Positions 1-6,312 of a stretch of DNA of 8,871 nt are shown piece by piece. Each line of letters begins with the position of its first letter. Position 1 is the stretch's first letter. Position numbers and translations under genes: made by a program. The stretch is from Bacteroidales bacterium (GTDB lineage: Bacteria; Bacteroidota; Bacteroidia; Bacteroidales; UBA932). The DNA lies in contig JAFZLP010000199.1 of the NCBI GenBank assembly GCA_017551405.1, positions 1-8,871 of the forward strand, in the 5' to 3' direction. The notes beneath the pieces are model-generated. The model ran no database searches. It worked only from the letters and a program-made list of their open reading frames with translations, and was not told the DNA's origin.

Positions 1-1
1 C

Positions 2-616
2 ATAGTGCAGATAATCAAGGGGGTATTCAAGTTCAAGTACAACGACGAAACCGACTATTTCCTGAAGCTCTGCGTCTCCATGATTCCGGTCGCGATAGTC
101 GGCTTCTTCTTCAAAGACAAGGTCGAGGCCCTTTTCGGCGAAACCCTCACCACCGTGGGCATCTGCCTGCTGGTGACGGCGGCAATGCTGCTTTTCGCCA
201 CCCTCTATTCTCCCCGTAAGGCCGGCAGCCACCGCAACGGCATCTCATGGTGGCAGGCGCTGGCGGTCGGCGTTGGCCAGGCCGTGGCAGTCGCTCCCGG
301 GCTTTCCCGCAGCGGCACCACCATCGCCACGGGGCTCGTCTGCGGCGTCAAAAAAGACTCCATGGCGCAGTTCTCCTTCCTCATGGTGCTGGTGCCCATA
401 CTCGGGGAACAGTTCCTTTCCATTGTCGATGTCATGCAGGGTGAGGCTTCCATGACCCTGGGTGCGCTTCCGCTCATCCTCGGCTTCCTCGCGGCTTTCG
501 CCTCGGGCCTCTTCGCCTGCAAGGTCATGATAGCCATAGTGCGCAAGGCCAAGTTCAGCTGGTTCGCCATCTATTGCGCCGTGGTGGGTATCCTGGTTCT
601 GGTTCTCGGCAGATGA
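2..616 (+). CDS. uppP: Undecaprenyl-diphosphatase, 5'-truncated by window edge
   Basis: UppP (BacA family) is an integral membrane enzyme that dephosphorylates undecaprenyl pyrophosphate to the monophosphate, recycling the lipid carrier for peptidoglycan and surface glycans. About 204 residues are visible; the family is usually 260-280, so roughly the first 60-70 residues, including the N-terminal acidic catalytic motif, lie outside the window. The reading frame is open to base 2, so the GTG at 5 is not a real start. Diagnostic features are the PGLSRSGTT motif at 296-322 (family consensus PGxSRSxxT, with its catalytic Arg), the upstream stretch MIPVAIVGFFFKDKVE, and SFLMVLVPILGE just after. 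Several hydrophobic membrane segments follow, the last ending in VLVLGR at the stop. The TGA stop overlaps the next gene's ATG. Family assignment is secure. Confidence 0.95.
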   Translation: MVQIIKGVFKFKYNDETDYFLKLCVSMIPVAIVGFFFKDKVEALFGETLTTVGICLLVTAAMLLFATLYSPRKAGSHRNGISWWQALAVGVGQAVAVAPGLSRSGTTIATGLVCGVKKDSMAQFSFLMVLVPILGEQFLSIVDVMQGEASMTLGALPLILGFLAAFASGLFACKVMIAIVRKAKFSWFAIYCAVVGILVLVLGR

Positions 617-1356
617 TCTATTTCGCCGCCGACGTGCACCTGGGGCTCGCCGAGGGCGATCCCGCAGAGAGGGAAGCCCGCTTCGTGGCGTGGCTGCGCT
701 CCCTCCTGCACAGGCCCGGCACCGAGGGCCTGTATCTGCTCGGCGACATCTGGGATTTCTGGTATGAATACCGCGACGTGATTCCCCGCGAAGGGGTGCG
801 TGTGGTCGCCGCCATCACCGACCTGCTGGATGCCGGAATTCCGGTCTATTACATTCCGGGCAACCACGACGTGTGGCTGTATTCCTTCTGGCAGGATCTG
901 GGCGTGAATGTGCTGAAGCAGCCGTACCGGGTCGAACTGCAGGGCAAGAGCCTCCTGCTGGGCCATGGCGACGGCCTGGCTCCGTCCTCGATATCATACG
1001 ACATCATGCTCAAGGTGTTCCACAACCGGCTGTGCCAGAAGCTGTTCAGTACCCTGCACCCGCGGATCGCCTTCGGGCTCGCCAAGAGGTGGAGCAATTC
1101 CAGCCGGAAAAGCCATTCGTACTATCAGTTCAAGGGGGTGGATGAGCCTTTGTACAGGTACTGCCTCAAGGCCTGTGCGGAGCGGCACGCCGACTACTGC
1201 ATCTTCGGCCACTTCCACAACGCGGTGGACATGCCTGTCCGGACCGGTGAAACCTGGTCGGGCACCTCGCGTCTGATCATTCTGAAAGACTGGATTACGG
1301 GCGGCGAGCCCCATGCCGAACTGGAGGGAGGCGAACTGTCAGTCTTCGTTCGCTAG
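613..1356 (+). CDS. lpxH: UDP-2,3-diacylglucosamine diphosphatase (LpxH-type metallophosphoesterase)
   Basis: A 247-residue calcineurin-like phosphoesterase, predicted to hydrolyse UDP-2,3-diacylglucosamine to lipid X and UMP, the fourth step of lipid A synthesis, at the cytoplasmic face of the inner membrane. The dinuclear metal-site motifs are all present in order: D7-x-H9 (ADVHLG), G44-D45 (LLGDIWDFW), G83-N84-H85-D86, H118 (LGHGDGL) and H200-x-H202 (FGHFH). E. coli LpxH has GNRD where this protein has GNHD; the GNHD form is what I recall for Bacteroidota homologues. The start at 613 is chosen because MIYFAADVHLG places the first metal motif at residue 7 as in the family, and because its ATG overlaps the uppP stop (ATGA). 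A longer frame opening at 574 would only add residues inside uppP. Its 3' end overlaps the convergent DUF4294 gene. A paralogous phosphoesterase with another substrate cannot be excluded. Confidence 0.87.
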   Translation: MIYFAADVHLGLAEGDPAEREARFVAWLRSLLHRPGTEGLYLLGDIWDFWYEYRDVIPREGVRVVAAITDLLDAGIPVYYIPGNHDVWLYSFWQDLGVNVLKQPYRVELQGKSLLLGHGDGLAPSSISYDIMLKVFHNRLCQKLFSTLHPRIAFGLAKRWSNSSRKSHSYYQFKGVDEPLYRYCLKACAERHADYCIFGHFHNAVDMPVRTGETWSGTSRLIILKDWITGGEPHAELEGGELSVFVR

Positions 1357-2175
1357 CTCCAGGGCGCGCTTCATTATCCCTTTCTCCTTCTCTTCGTCCT
1401 GCTTCATCTTGCGGCGGTCTTCACGGCTTTTGACCGTGCTCTGAAGGTGTTCCCGCGCTATTACCGTCTTTTTGGGATGCTCGAAGAAAATGGAGTAGTA
1501 GAATGAATCCCAGCCGCCGCTTTCCCAGATGTGCACCAGGCTTTCGATGTCCTTGTCGGCACCGGTGGGCTCGTAGCGCTTCTTGAGGTCGGCGCCGAAC
1601 AGCTTGGCCACCAGCTGCCAGAACCCGGCGGTGAAGCCGTTCCTGTATTCCTTGATGAGCCCGTATGGAGGTTCGCCGCATTCGCGGTCGATGAGGCGCA
1701 TCAGCATCATGCCCTGGGAAACGGTCATGTTGCGTATGTCCTTCTCGAAGAGGCTGAACAGCTCCATCATCACGTCGTGGGTGTAGGCGTTGCGCTGGCT
1801 GCGCTTCGATGCGTCGGCGGCCAGGGTGCTGTCTACCTGGGCCATCATCTTGCGGCCCGCGAGGGCATAGGGATACACTTTATTGAAGTTGTATACCAGC
1901 CTGTAGTTTTTGCGCCAGTCGGTGCCTTTCGGCTTGTACCCCTTCGGATAGCACCATACCGGGTCGATGGAGTCCACGAAGACCGTGTCGCCGTCGATCA
2001 CCTCATAGAACATGGGGATCCCGGAGACCCTGCGCACGCCGGTCTGCCCTTCCGCGGCCTCCTGCCGTTGCTCCGTCTGCGCTTTCTGGGCCTTCTTCCT
2101 GAGCGACCTGAAAAGCTGCGCTTCCGAGGGGATGCACAGCAGCAGGGCGAGCAGTATCAGGACTGTCTTTTTCAC
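1339..2175 (-). CDS. Secreted DUF4294 family protein
   Basis: A 278-residue exported protein of unknown function, recognised as DUF4294, a family of Bacteroidota envelope proteins. Counting from the proposed GTG, residues 1-19 form a signal peptide: two lysines, a Leu/Ile/Ala-rich core, then SEA before Gln20 as the likely signal peptidase I site. A short basic, Gln-rich linker follows, then the strand-rich FYEVIDGDTVFVDSI segment (GDT signature), then the helical core with NYRLVYNFNKVYPYA, MTVSQGMMLMRLIDRE and GFTAGFWQLVAKLFG. These match the conserved stretches of the family as I recall them. After the core comes a tail of about 60 residues ending in a highly charged Lys/Glu/Arg helix, which looks long for the family. 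The frame stays open to a TTG at 2208, but that start would lie on the -33 promoter element, so the GTG at 2175 is preferred. Biochemical role unknown. Confidence 0.85.
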   Translation of the reverse strand: MKKTVLILLALLLCIPSEAQLFRSLRKKAQKAQTEQRQEAAEGQTGVRRVSGIPMFYEVIDGDTVFVDSIDPVWCYPKGYKPKGTDWRKNYRLVYNFNKVYPYALAGRKMMAQVDSTLAADASKRSQRNAYTHDVMMELFSLFEKDIRNMTVSQGMMLMRLIDRECGEPPYGLIKEYRNGFTAGFWQLVAKLFGADLKKRYEPTGADKDIESLVHIWESGGWDSFYYSIFFEHPKKTVIAREHLQSTVKSREDRRKMKQDEEKEKGIMKRALELANED

Positions 2176-2180
2176 GGTCG

Positions 2181-2209
2181 CAAAGGTAGTAAAAAATTTT
2201 TTGTCCAAA
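2181..2209 (-). promoter_or_regulatory. Bacteroidota-type promoter for the DUF4294 gene
   Basis: Read on the minus strand, TTTG (2209-2206) is followed after 17 nt by TACCTTTG (2188-2181), a perfect match to the -7 consensus TAnnTTTG of the Bacteroidota primary sigma factor. Transcription should begin a few bases downstream, around 2177-2173, which is the GTG codon itself. The position therefore argues for a leaderless or near-leaderless mRNA and against the upstream TTG start. Confidence 0.72.
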
Positions 2210-2287
2210 ATTGTAACTTCTTGAAAAGTTGGCAGTTGACTATTTGGTTTTCGTGTCGAAAATGTTTCAAAAATTTTGCCGAAATAC

Positions 2288-2317
2288 TTGCCGGAAAGAA
2301 AAAAATCACTAAATTTG
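2288..2317 (+). promoter_or_regulatory. Bacteroidota-type promoter for the rplP-led ribosomal operon
   Basis: TTG (2288-2290), 19 nt, then TAAATTTG (2310-2317) matches the TTG/TTTG-N17-23-TAnnTTTG consensus. An A/T-rich stretch with the palindrome CAAAAATTTTG (2268-2278) lies just upstream and could act as an UP-like element. The predicted transcription start is near 2321-2325, leaving a leader of about 105 nt before rplP. It is the only good plus-strand promoter I see before the cluster. Confidence 0.75.
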
Positions 2318-2430
2318 CAGTCCCAAAATGGGCCCTTGAAAGGCCAACCATTTGATAGTCAATTGGTTAAATATCAATCGTCCATGCTGGGGAAATTGAA
2401 ATTCAGTTAAACTATAATAATTGTAATAAA
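2318..2430 (+). promoter_or_regulatory. Structured 5' leader of the rplP operon
   Basis: This A/T-rich untranslated stretch can form a hairpin with AAATGG-GCC (2326-2334) pairing to GGC (2342-2344) and CCATTT (2348-2353), with a 7-nt loop and a 3-nt bulge on the 3' side. A second stem, TTGATA (2352-2357) with TATCAA (2372-2377), shares two bases with the first, so the two would compete at their junction. No poly-U tract follows either stem, so neither looks like an intrinsic terminator. I do not recognise a known ribosomal-protein leader family. The bases just before the ATG (ataataattgtaataaa) carry no Shine-Dalgarno, typical for the phylum. Confidence 0.45.
2384..2410 (+). other. Possible 8-codon upstream ORF in the rplP leader
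   Basis: An ATG followed by codons for LGKLKFS and a TAA stop lies within the leader, ending 20 nt before the rplP start. It has no Shine-Dalgarno. It could be chance in a leader of this length, but its closeness to rplP would let translation of it affect rplP initiation. Comparative data would be needed to call it real. Confidence 0.2.
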
Positions 2431-2850
2431 ATGTTACAGCCAAAACGTACCAAGTACCGCAGGGAACAGAAGAACGTCATGAAGGGCAACGCCCAGAGGG
2501 GCAATCAGCTCGCATTCGGTTCTTTCGGAATCAAGACCCTGGAGAACTGCTGGCTCACGGCTCAGCAAATCGAGGCCGCCCGTCAGGCAATCTCCCGCTA
2601 TATGAACCGTGAGGGCCAGATCTGGATCCGCGTCTTCCCTGTGAAGCCTATCACCAAGAAGCCTCTCGACACCCGTATGGGTAAGGGTAAGGGCGACGTC
2701 TATGCATGGGTAGCCCCCATCACTCCCGGCCGCATCCTTTTCGAGGCCGAAGGCGTGTCCCTCGCAATTGCCAAGGAAGCAATGCGCCTGGGCGCCAACA
2801 AACTTCCCATCGCCACCAAGTTCGTGGTCAGGAGGGACTATACCGAATAA
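2431..2850 (+). CDS. rplP: 50S ribosomal protein L16 (uL16)
   Basis: L16 binds 23S rRNA near the peptidyl transferase centre and the A-site tRNA elbow and joins late in 50S assembly. The 139-residue protein is full length for the family. It has the N-terminal [14 protein letters not shown], the [10 protein letters not shown] segment, [22 protein letters not shown], and TRMGKGKG at 81-88, the loop carrying the Arg that is hydroxylated in some bacteria. The C-terminal FVVRRDY is Bacteroidota-like. It is the first gene of the operon here, whereas in most bacteria rpsC precedes it directly. The start has no Shine-Dalgarno but is fixed by the conserved N-terminus. 20 nt separate it from rpmC. Confidence 0.98.
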   Translation: MLQPKRTKYRREQKNVMKGNAQRGNQLAFGSFGIKTLENCWLTAQQIEAARQAISRYMNREGQIWIRVFPVKPITKKPLDTRMGKGKGDVYAWVAPITPGRILFEAEGVSLAIAKEAMRLGANKLPIATKFVVRRDYTE

Positions 2851-2870
2851 TCTTTAATGGAGAACAAGAA

Positions 2871-3068
2871 ATGAAAGCAGCTGAAGCCCGCGAAATGTCT
2901 GTAGCAGACCTGCGCGACAAAATCCAGGTCGAGAAAGGAAATCTCGAGACCATGAAAATCAACCATGCGATTTCTCCGTTGGAAGATACCTCCAAGTTTA
3001 AGAAGACCCGCCATGACATCGCTCTCATGATCACTGTCCTGGCCGAGAAAGAAAAACAACTGAATTAA
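2871..3068 (+). CDS. rpmC: 50S ribosomal protein L29 (uL29)
   Basis: L29 is a small two-helix protein at the polypeptide exit tunnel rim, part of the docking area for nascent-chain factors. The 65 residues match the Bacteroides length. [18 protein letters not shown] opens the first helix, the Bacteroidota-type [10 protein letters not shown] turn lies in the middle, and a basic helix ([14 protein letters not shown]) closes it. The start at 2871 is chosen over an in-frame extension to 2706, which would run through rplP. A weak GGAG (2859-2862) lies 8 nt upstream. It is followed 11 nt later by rpsQ. Confidence 0.96.
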   Translation: MKAAEAREMSVADLRDKIQVEKGNLETMKINHAISPLEDTSKFKKTRHDIALMITVLAEKEKQLN

Positions 3069-3079
3069 AAGATATTCCC

Positions 3080-3334
3080 ATGGAAAGAAATCTTCGCAAG
3101 GAAAGACAAGGTGTTGTGGTCAGCAGCAAGATGGACAAGACCGTCGTTGTTGCTGTAGAACGTAAGGAGATGCATCCCCTTTACGGCAAGTTCGTCAAGA
3201 CCACGGCAAAGTTCGTTGCCCACGACGAGAAGAACGAATGTGGCGAGGGAGACACTGTCCTCATCATGGAGACCCGTCCGCTGAGCAAGACCAAGAACTG
3301 GAGAGTAGTTAAAATCGTAGAAAAAGCCAAGTAG
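3080..3334 (+). CDS. rpsQ: 30S ribosomal protein S17 (uS17)
   Basis: S17 is a primary 16S rRNA binder of the 30S body with an OB fold. The 84-residue protein shows the family signature: [19 protein letters not shown] in strand 1-2, then [19 protein letters not shown], and [14 protein letters not shown] near the C-terminus. There is no Shine-Dalgarno before its ATG (aaaagatattccc). rplN starts 2 nt after its stop, which suggests re-initiation coupling. Confidence 0.98.
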   Translation: MERNLRKERQGVVVSSKMDKTVVVAVERKEMHPLYGKFVKTTAKFVAHDEKNECGEGDTVLIMETRPLSKTKNWRVVKIVEKAK

Positions 3335-3336
3335 TT

Positions 3337-3702
3337 ATGATACAGCAGGAAACACGTTTACAGGTGGCCGACAACAGCGGAGCCAAGGAAGTCCTTTGCA
3401 TCCGTGTGCTTGGCGGTACCCACCATCGTTATGCGACGGTCGGCGACACCATCGTAGTCGCCATCAAGAGCGCCATCCCCGGCGGCGACGCCAAGAAGGG
3501 TACGGTCTCCAGGGCTGTCGTAGTACGCACCAAGAAGGAAATCCGTCGTGCGGACGGTTCTTATATCCGCTTCGACGACAACGCCTGCGTCCTTCTGAAC
3601 CAGGCCGGCGAACTCCGCGGCACCCGTATCTTCGGACCGGTTGCACGCGAGCTCCGCGAGAATTACATGAAAATCGTTTCACTGGCACCGGAGGTCCTCT
3701 AA
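3337..3702 (+). CDS. rplN: 50S ribosomal protein L14 (uL14)
   Basis: L14 forms part of the subunit interface (bridge B8) and the docking site for silencing factor RsfS and several GTPases. The 121 residues are typical. Visible landmarks are [54 protein letters not shown], the [10 protein letters not shown] strand, and [14 protein letters not shown]. Only 2 nt separate it from rpsQ and 12 from rplX. No Shine-Dalgarno is visible. Confidence 0.98.
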   Translation: MIQQETRLQVADNSGAKEVLCIRVLGGTHHRYATVGDTIVVAIKSAIPGGDAKKGTVSRAVVVRTKKEIRRADGSYIRFDDNACVLLNQAGELRGTRIFGPVARELRENYMKIVSLAPEVL

Positions 3703-3714
3703 TATCACAGCATC

Positions 3715-4044
3715 ATGAAAAAGCTTAAAATCAAGAAAGGCGACACCGTTTACGTAAACGCCGGAAACGACAAGGGCAAGACCGGAAAGGTCCTCACCAT
3801 ACTCAAAGACAAAGACCGTGTGATAGTAGAGGGTGTCAACCTCGTCAGCAAGCACACGAAACCCAATCCTCAGCAGCCCCAGGGCGGCATCGTAAAGAAG
3901 GAAGCGGGCATTCATATTTCCAACGTAAATCTTCTCGACCCCGCCAGCACCGCTGCGAAGCCGGTTCCCACCCGCGTGGGTTACAAGATCGAGGACGGCA
4001 AGAAGGTGCGCGTGTCTAAAAAATCAGGACAGGAGATCAAGTAA
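3715..4044 (+). CDS. rplX: 50S ribosomal protein L24 (uL24)
   Basis: L24 is an assembly-initiating 23S rRNA binder near the exit tunnel. The 109-residue protein begins with [20 protein letters not shown], a KOW motif, followed by [20 protein letters not shown] and [18 protein letters not shown], then [10 protein letters not shown] and the basic C-terminal [17 protein letters not shown]. All are in family order. 2 nt separate it from rplE; the AGGAG at 4031-4035, inside rplX, is 11 nt from the rplE start and probably too distant to be a strong ribosome site. Confidence 0.97.
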   Translation: MKKLKIKKGDTVYVNAGNDKGKTGKVLTILKDKDRVIVEGVNLVSKHTKPNPQQPQGGIVKKEAGIHISNVNLLDPASTAAKPVPTRVGYKIEDGKKVRVSKKSGQEIK

Positions 4045-4046
4045 TC

Positions 4047-4649
4047 ATGGCAAAGCAGAATAAAAAAGAAACGGCAGGGCAGCAGCCGGCCCCCAAGGGT
4101 TATGTTCCCGCCCTCAAGAAGCTTTACAAGGAGGAAATAGTTCCCTCTCTCGTGAAGAAGTTCTCATTCGACACTCCGATGGCCGTTCCGCGCCTGACGA
4201 AGATAACCATCAATGAAGGCGTCGGCGAAGGCACCCAGGACAAGAAGGTTGTCGAGGATGCAGCCGAAGAGCTCTCCCTCATCACCGGCCAGAAGGCCGT
4301 CATCACCTACTCCCGCAAGGACATCTCCAACTTCAAGCTCCGTAAGGGCATGCCGGTTGGCTGCAAGGTCACTCTGCGCGACGTCAAGATGTACGAGTTC
4401 CTCGAGAAGCTCATCCGTGTGACCCTTCCCCGTATCCGTGACTTCAACGGTATCGCCGAGAACATGGACGGCCGCGGCAACTACACCCTCGGCATCAAGG
4501 AGCAGGTCATCTTCCCCGAGATCGACATCGACAAGAACCCCCGCATCCACGGCATGGAGATAAGCTTTGTCACCACCGCCAAGACGGACGAAGAGTGCCA
4601 CGCTCTCCTCGCCGCTTTCGGGCTTCCTTTCAAGAAACATAACAATTAA
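4047..4649 (+). CDS. rplE: 50S ribosomal protein L5 (uL5) with N-terminal extension
   Basis: L5 binds 5S rRNA with L18 in the central protuberance and contacts P-site tRNA and S13. The 200-residue protein is longer than E. coli L5 (179) and the Bacteroides form I recall (about 185). The extra length is a Lys/Gln/Pro-rich N-terminus, residues 1-18, before [15 protein letters not shown] where the family's usual first helix begins. The rest is standard: [63 protein letters not shown], and [15 protein letters not shown]. No alternative ATG lies near the conserved start, so the extension is probably translated. rpsN follows after 5 nt. Confidence 0.97.
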   Translation: MAKQNKKETAGQQPAPKGYVPALKKLYKEEIVPSLVKKFSFDTPMAVPRLTKITINEGVGEGTQDKKVVEDAAEELSLITGQKAVITYSRKDISNFKLRKGMPVGCKVTLRDVKMYEFLEKLIRVTLPRIRDFNGIAENMDGRGNYTLGIKEQVIFPEIDIDKNPRIHGMEISFVTTAKTDEECHALLAAFGLPFKKHNN

Positions 4650-4654
4650 AGAAT

Positions 4655-4924
4655 ATGGCAAAAGAATCAATGAAAGCCCGCGAAGTAAAGCGCGCGAAAC
4701 TGGTTGCTAAATACGCCGAAAAGAGAGCCGCCCTCAAGGCCGCCGGAGACTACGCCGCATTGGACAAGCTGCCCAAGAACGCCAGCCCCGTGCGTCTGCA
4801 CAACCGCTGCTCGCTCACCGGCAGACCCAGGGGATACATGAGGGAATTCGGCCTCAGCCGTATCCAGTTCCGTGAGATGGCCTCCAACGGTCTCATTCCC
4901 GGAGTAAAGAAGGCAAGCTGGTAG
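4655..4924 (+). CDS. rpsN: 30S ribosomal protein S14 (uS14), zinc-less long form
   Basis: S14 binds the 16S 3' major domain in the 30S head, near S3 and S10. The 89 residues and the absence of the paired CxxC zinc ligands mark the long C-minus paralogue rather than the 61-residue zinc form. The C-terminal core [19 protein letters not shown] is diagnostic, followed by [19 protein letters not shown]. The A/T-rich start region has no Shine-Dalgarno. A 20-nt spacer leads to rpsH. Confidence 0.97.
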   Translation: MAKESMKAREVKRAKLVAKYAEKRAALKAAGDYAALDKLPKNASPVRLHNRCSLTGRPRGYMREFGLSRIQFREMASNGLIPGVKKASW

Positions 4925-4944
4925 AATATTAAAAGTATAAAGAT

Positions 4945-5340
4945 ATGACTGATCCAATCGCAGATTACCTTACCAGAATCCGCAATGCCTACATGGCAGG
5001 AAAGAAGGTCGTGGAAATTCCTTCCTCCAAGGTTAAGGAAGCCATCACCGCGATTCTGTGCGAGCAGGGCTACATCCTCAGCTACAAGGTAGTGGAAGGA
5101 AATCCCTTTAATACCATCAAGATAGCTCTCAAGTATCATCCCGAGACCAAGATGCCCGCCATCAAGGGTATCGAGCGCGTGAGCTCCCCCGGTCTGAGGC
5201 GTTACAACGGAGTGGACGAGCTTCCCCGCGTCCTCAACGGGCTCGGCATCGCCATCGTCTCCACCTCCAAGGGCATCGTCACCGACAAGAAGGCCCGCGA
5301 GCTGGGCGTCGGCGGCGAAGTAATGTGCTACGTATATTAA
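4945..5340 (+). CDS. rpsH: 30S ribosomal protein S8 (uS8)
   Basis: S8 is a primary binder of 16S helix 21. In E. coli it also represses the spc operon by binding mRNA near rplE; I did not find an obvious copy of that site here. The 131 residues open with [20 protein letters not shown] and end with [20 protein letters not shown] followed by CYVY, the conserved C-terminal rRNA-binding region. [10 protein letters not shown] lies in the middle. The start is preceded by A-rich sequence (ttaaaagtataaagat) rather than a Shine-Dalgarno. Confidence 0.98.
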   Translation: MTDPIADYLTRIRNAYMAGKKVVEIPSSKVKEAITAILCEQGYILSYKVVEGNPFNTIKIALKYHPETKMPAIKGIERVSSPGLRRYNGVDELPRVLNGLGIAIVSTSKGIVTDKKARELGVGGEVMCYVY

Positions 5341-5359
5341 TCCTTAAACAAAACAATAA

Positions 5360-5920
5360 ATGTCACGAATCGGTAAATTGCCTGTAAACCTTCCGGCCGG
5401 TGTGAGCGTTGAAATCATGCCTGGCAACGTTGTGAAGGTTAAAGGCCCTCTCGGTGAGCTGTCGCAGAAAGTAGATCCCGACATCAACATCACCATTGAG
5501 GACAACGAAATCAAGTTCACCCGCCCCACCGACAACCCGCGTCACCGTTCAATGCACGGCCTGTATCGCGCGCTCGTACATAATATGGTGGTAGGTGTAA
5601 GCGAGGGATTCACCATCAGGCAGGAGCTTGTCGGTGTCGGATACCGCGTATCCGTACAGGGCCAGCTTCTCACCTTCTCCCTCGGTTATTCTCACGACAT
5701 CCAGCTCATGCTTCCTCCCGAGGTAAAGGCTGAAGTTCCCGAAATAAAGAAGGGCGAAACCCCCAAGCTCGTGCTCAAGAGCTGCGACAAGCAGCTGGTG
5801 GGCCAGGTAGCTGCGAAGATCCGCTCGTTCCGCAAGCCCGAACCGTACAAGGGCAAGGGTATCAAGTTCGTAGGCGAACAGCTCCGCCGCAAGGCAGGTA
5901 AGACCGCTGCAGCCAAATAA
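5360..5920 (+). CDS. rplF: 50S ribosomal protein L6 (uL6)
   Basis: L6 supports the sarcin-ricin loop region at the factor-binding site. The 186-residue protein has two tandem L6 folds: SRIGKLPVNLPAGVSVEI and VKVKGPLGELSQ in the first, VGVGYRVSVQGQLLTFSLGYSH in the linker and second, and the C-terminal rRNA-binding signature FRKPEPYKGKGIKF. Length is between the E. coli (177) and typical Bacteroides forms. It starts without a Shine-Dalgarno (taaacaaaacaataa). 17 nt, including a strong AGGAGG, separate it from rplR. Confidence 0.98.
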   Translation: MSRIGKLPVNLPAGVSVEIMPGNVVKVKGPLGELSQKVDPDINITIEDNEIKFTRPTDNPRHRSMHGLYRALVHNMVVGVSEGFTIRQELVGVGYRVSVQGQLLTFSLGYSHDIQLMLPPEVKAEVPEIKKGETPKLVLKSCDKQLVGQVAAKIRSFRKPEPYKGKGIKFVGEQLRRKAGKTAAAK

Positions 5921-5923
5921 TGT

Positions 5924-5930
5924 AGGAGGA
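5924..5930 (+). promoter_or_regulatory. Strong Shine-Dalgarno site before rplR
   Basis: AGGAGGA sits with AGGAGG ending 8 nt before the rplR ATG, an optimal distance. It stands out because most starts in this operon lack any such site, as expected for Bacteroidota, whose ribosomes largely sequester the anti-Shine-Dalgarno. Confidence 0.75.
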
Positions 5931-5937
5931 AAGAATT

Positions 5938-6300
5938 ATGGCATTATCTAGAATAGCAAGAAGGCAGAGGATACATTATCGCATCCGCAAGCATGTCAGC
6001 GGCACCGCCGAAAGGCCCCGTCTGGCCGTATTCCGCAGCAACAAGCAGATCTACTGCCAGGTCATCGACGACGAGGCCGGCAAGACTCTCGCTGCCGCAT
6101 CTTCCAACGACAAGGCTCTCGCAGCACAGTGCAAAGGCAAGACCGGCGTCGAGGCAGCTGCCATCGTCGGCAAGGCCATCGCCGAGCGCGCTATCGCAGC
6201 CGGCATTAAGACCGTCTCCTTCGACCGCGGAGGTTACCTCTTCCACGGCCGTGTCAAGAGTCTGGCAGACGCTGCCCGCGAAGGCGGCCTGATCTTCTAA
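5938..6300 (+). CDS. rplR: 50S ribosomal protein L18 (uL18)
   Basis: L18 brings 5S rRNA into the 50S central protuberance together with L5. The 120 residues contain the basic N-terminal tail [18 protein letters not shown], the core [23 protein letters not shown] in its usual position, and the C-terminal [20 protein letters not shown] signature. It is one of three genes here with a strong Shine-Dalgarno. rpsE follows after 12 nt. Confidence 0.98.
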   Translation: MALSRIARRQRIHYRIRKHVSGTAERPRLAVFRSNKQIYCQVIDDEAGKTLAAASSNDKALAAQCKGKTGVEAAAIVGKAIAERAIAAGIKTVSFDRGGYLFHGRVKSLADAAREGGLIF

Positions 6301-6312
6301 AAACAAGAGACT

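Noticed and set aside
2131..2139. Possible lipobox cysteine (LLLC) in the DUF4294 signal peptide
   Set aside because: The residue before Cys is Leu, whereas a lipobox needs Gly, Ala or Ser there. A SEA-Q signal peptidase I site follows a few residues later.
2326..2353. rplP leader hairpin as an intrinsic terminator or attenuator
   Set aside because: The stem is bulged and no T-run follows it, so Rho-independent termination is unlikely.
1531..2355. 274-codon plus-strand frame across the DUF4294 gene into the intergenic region
   Set aside because: It is opposite a gene with a signal peptide and a known domain, and it runs through both promoters. The translation is an unrecognisable shadow.
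4164..4670. 168-codon minus-strand frame across rplE
   Set aside because: Antisense shadow of L5, rich in Val/Leu/Asp/Glu, with no promoter or domain support.
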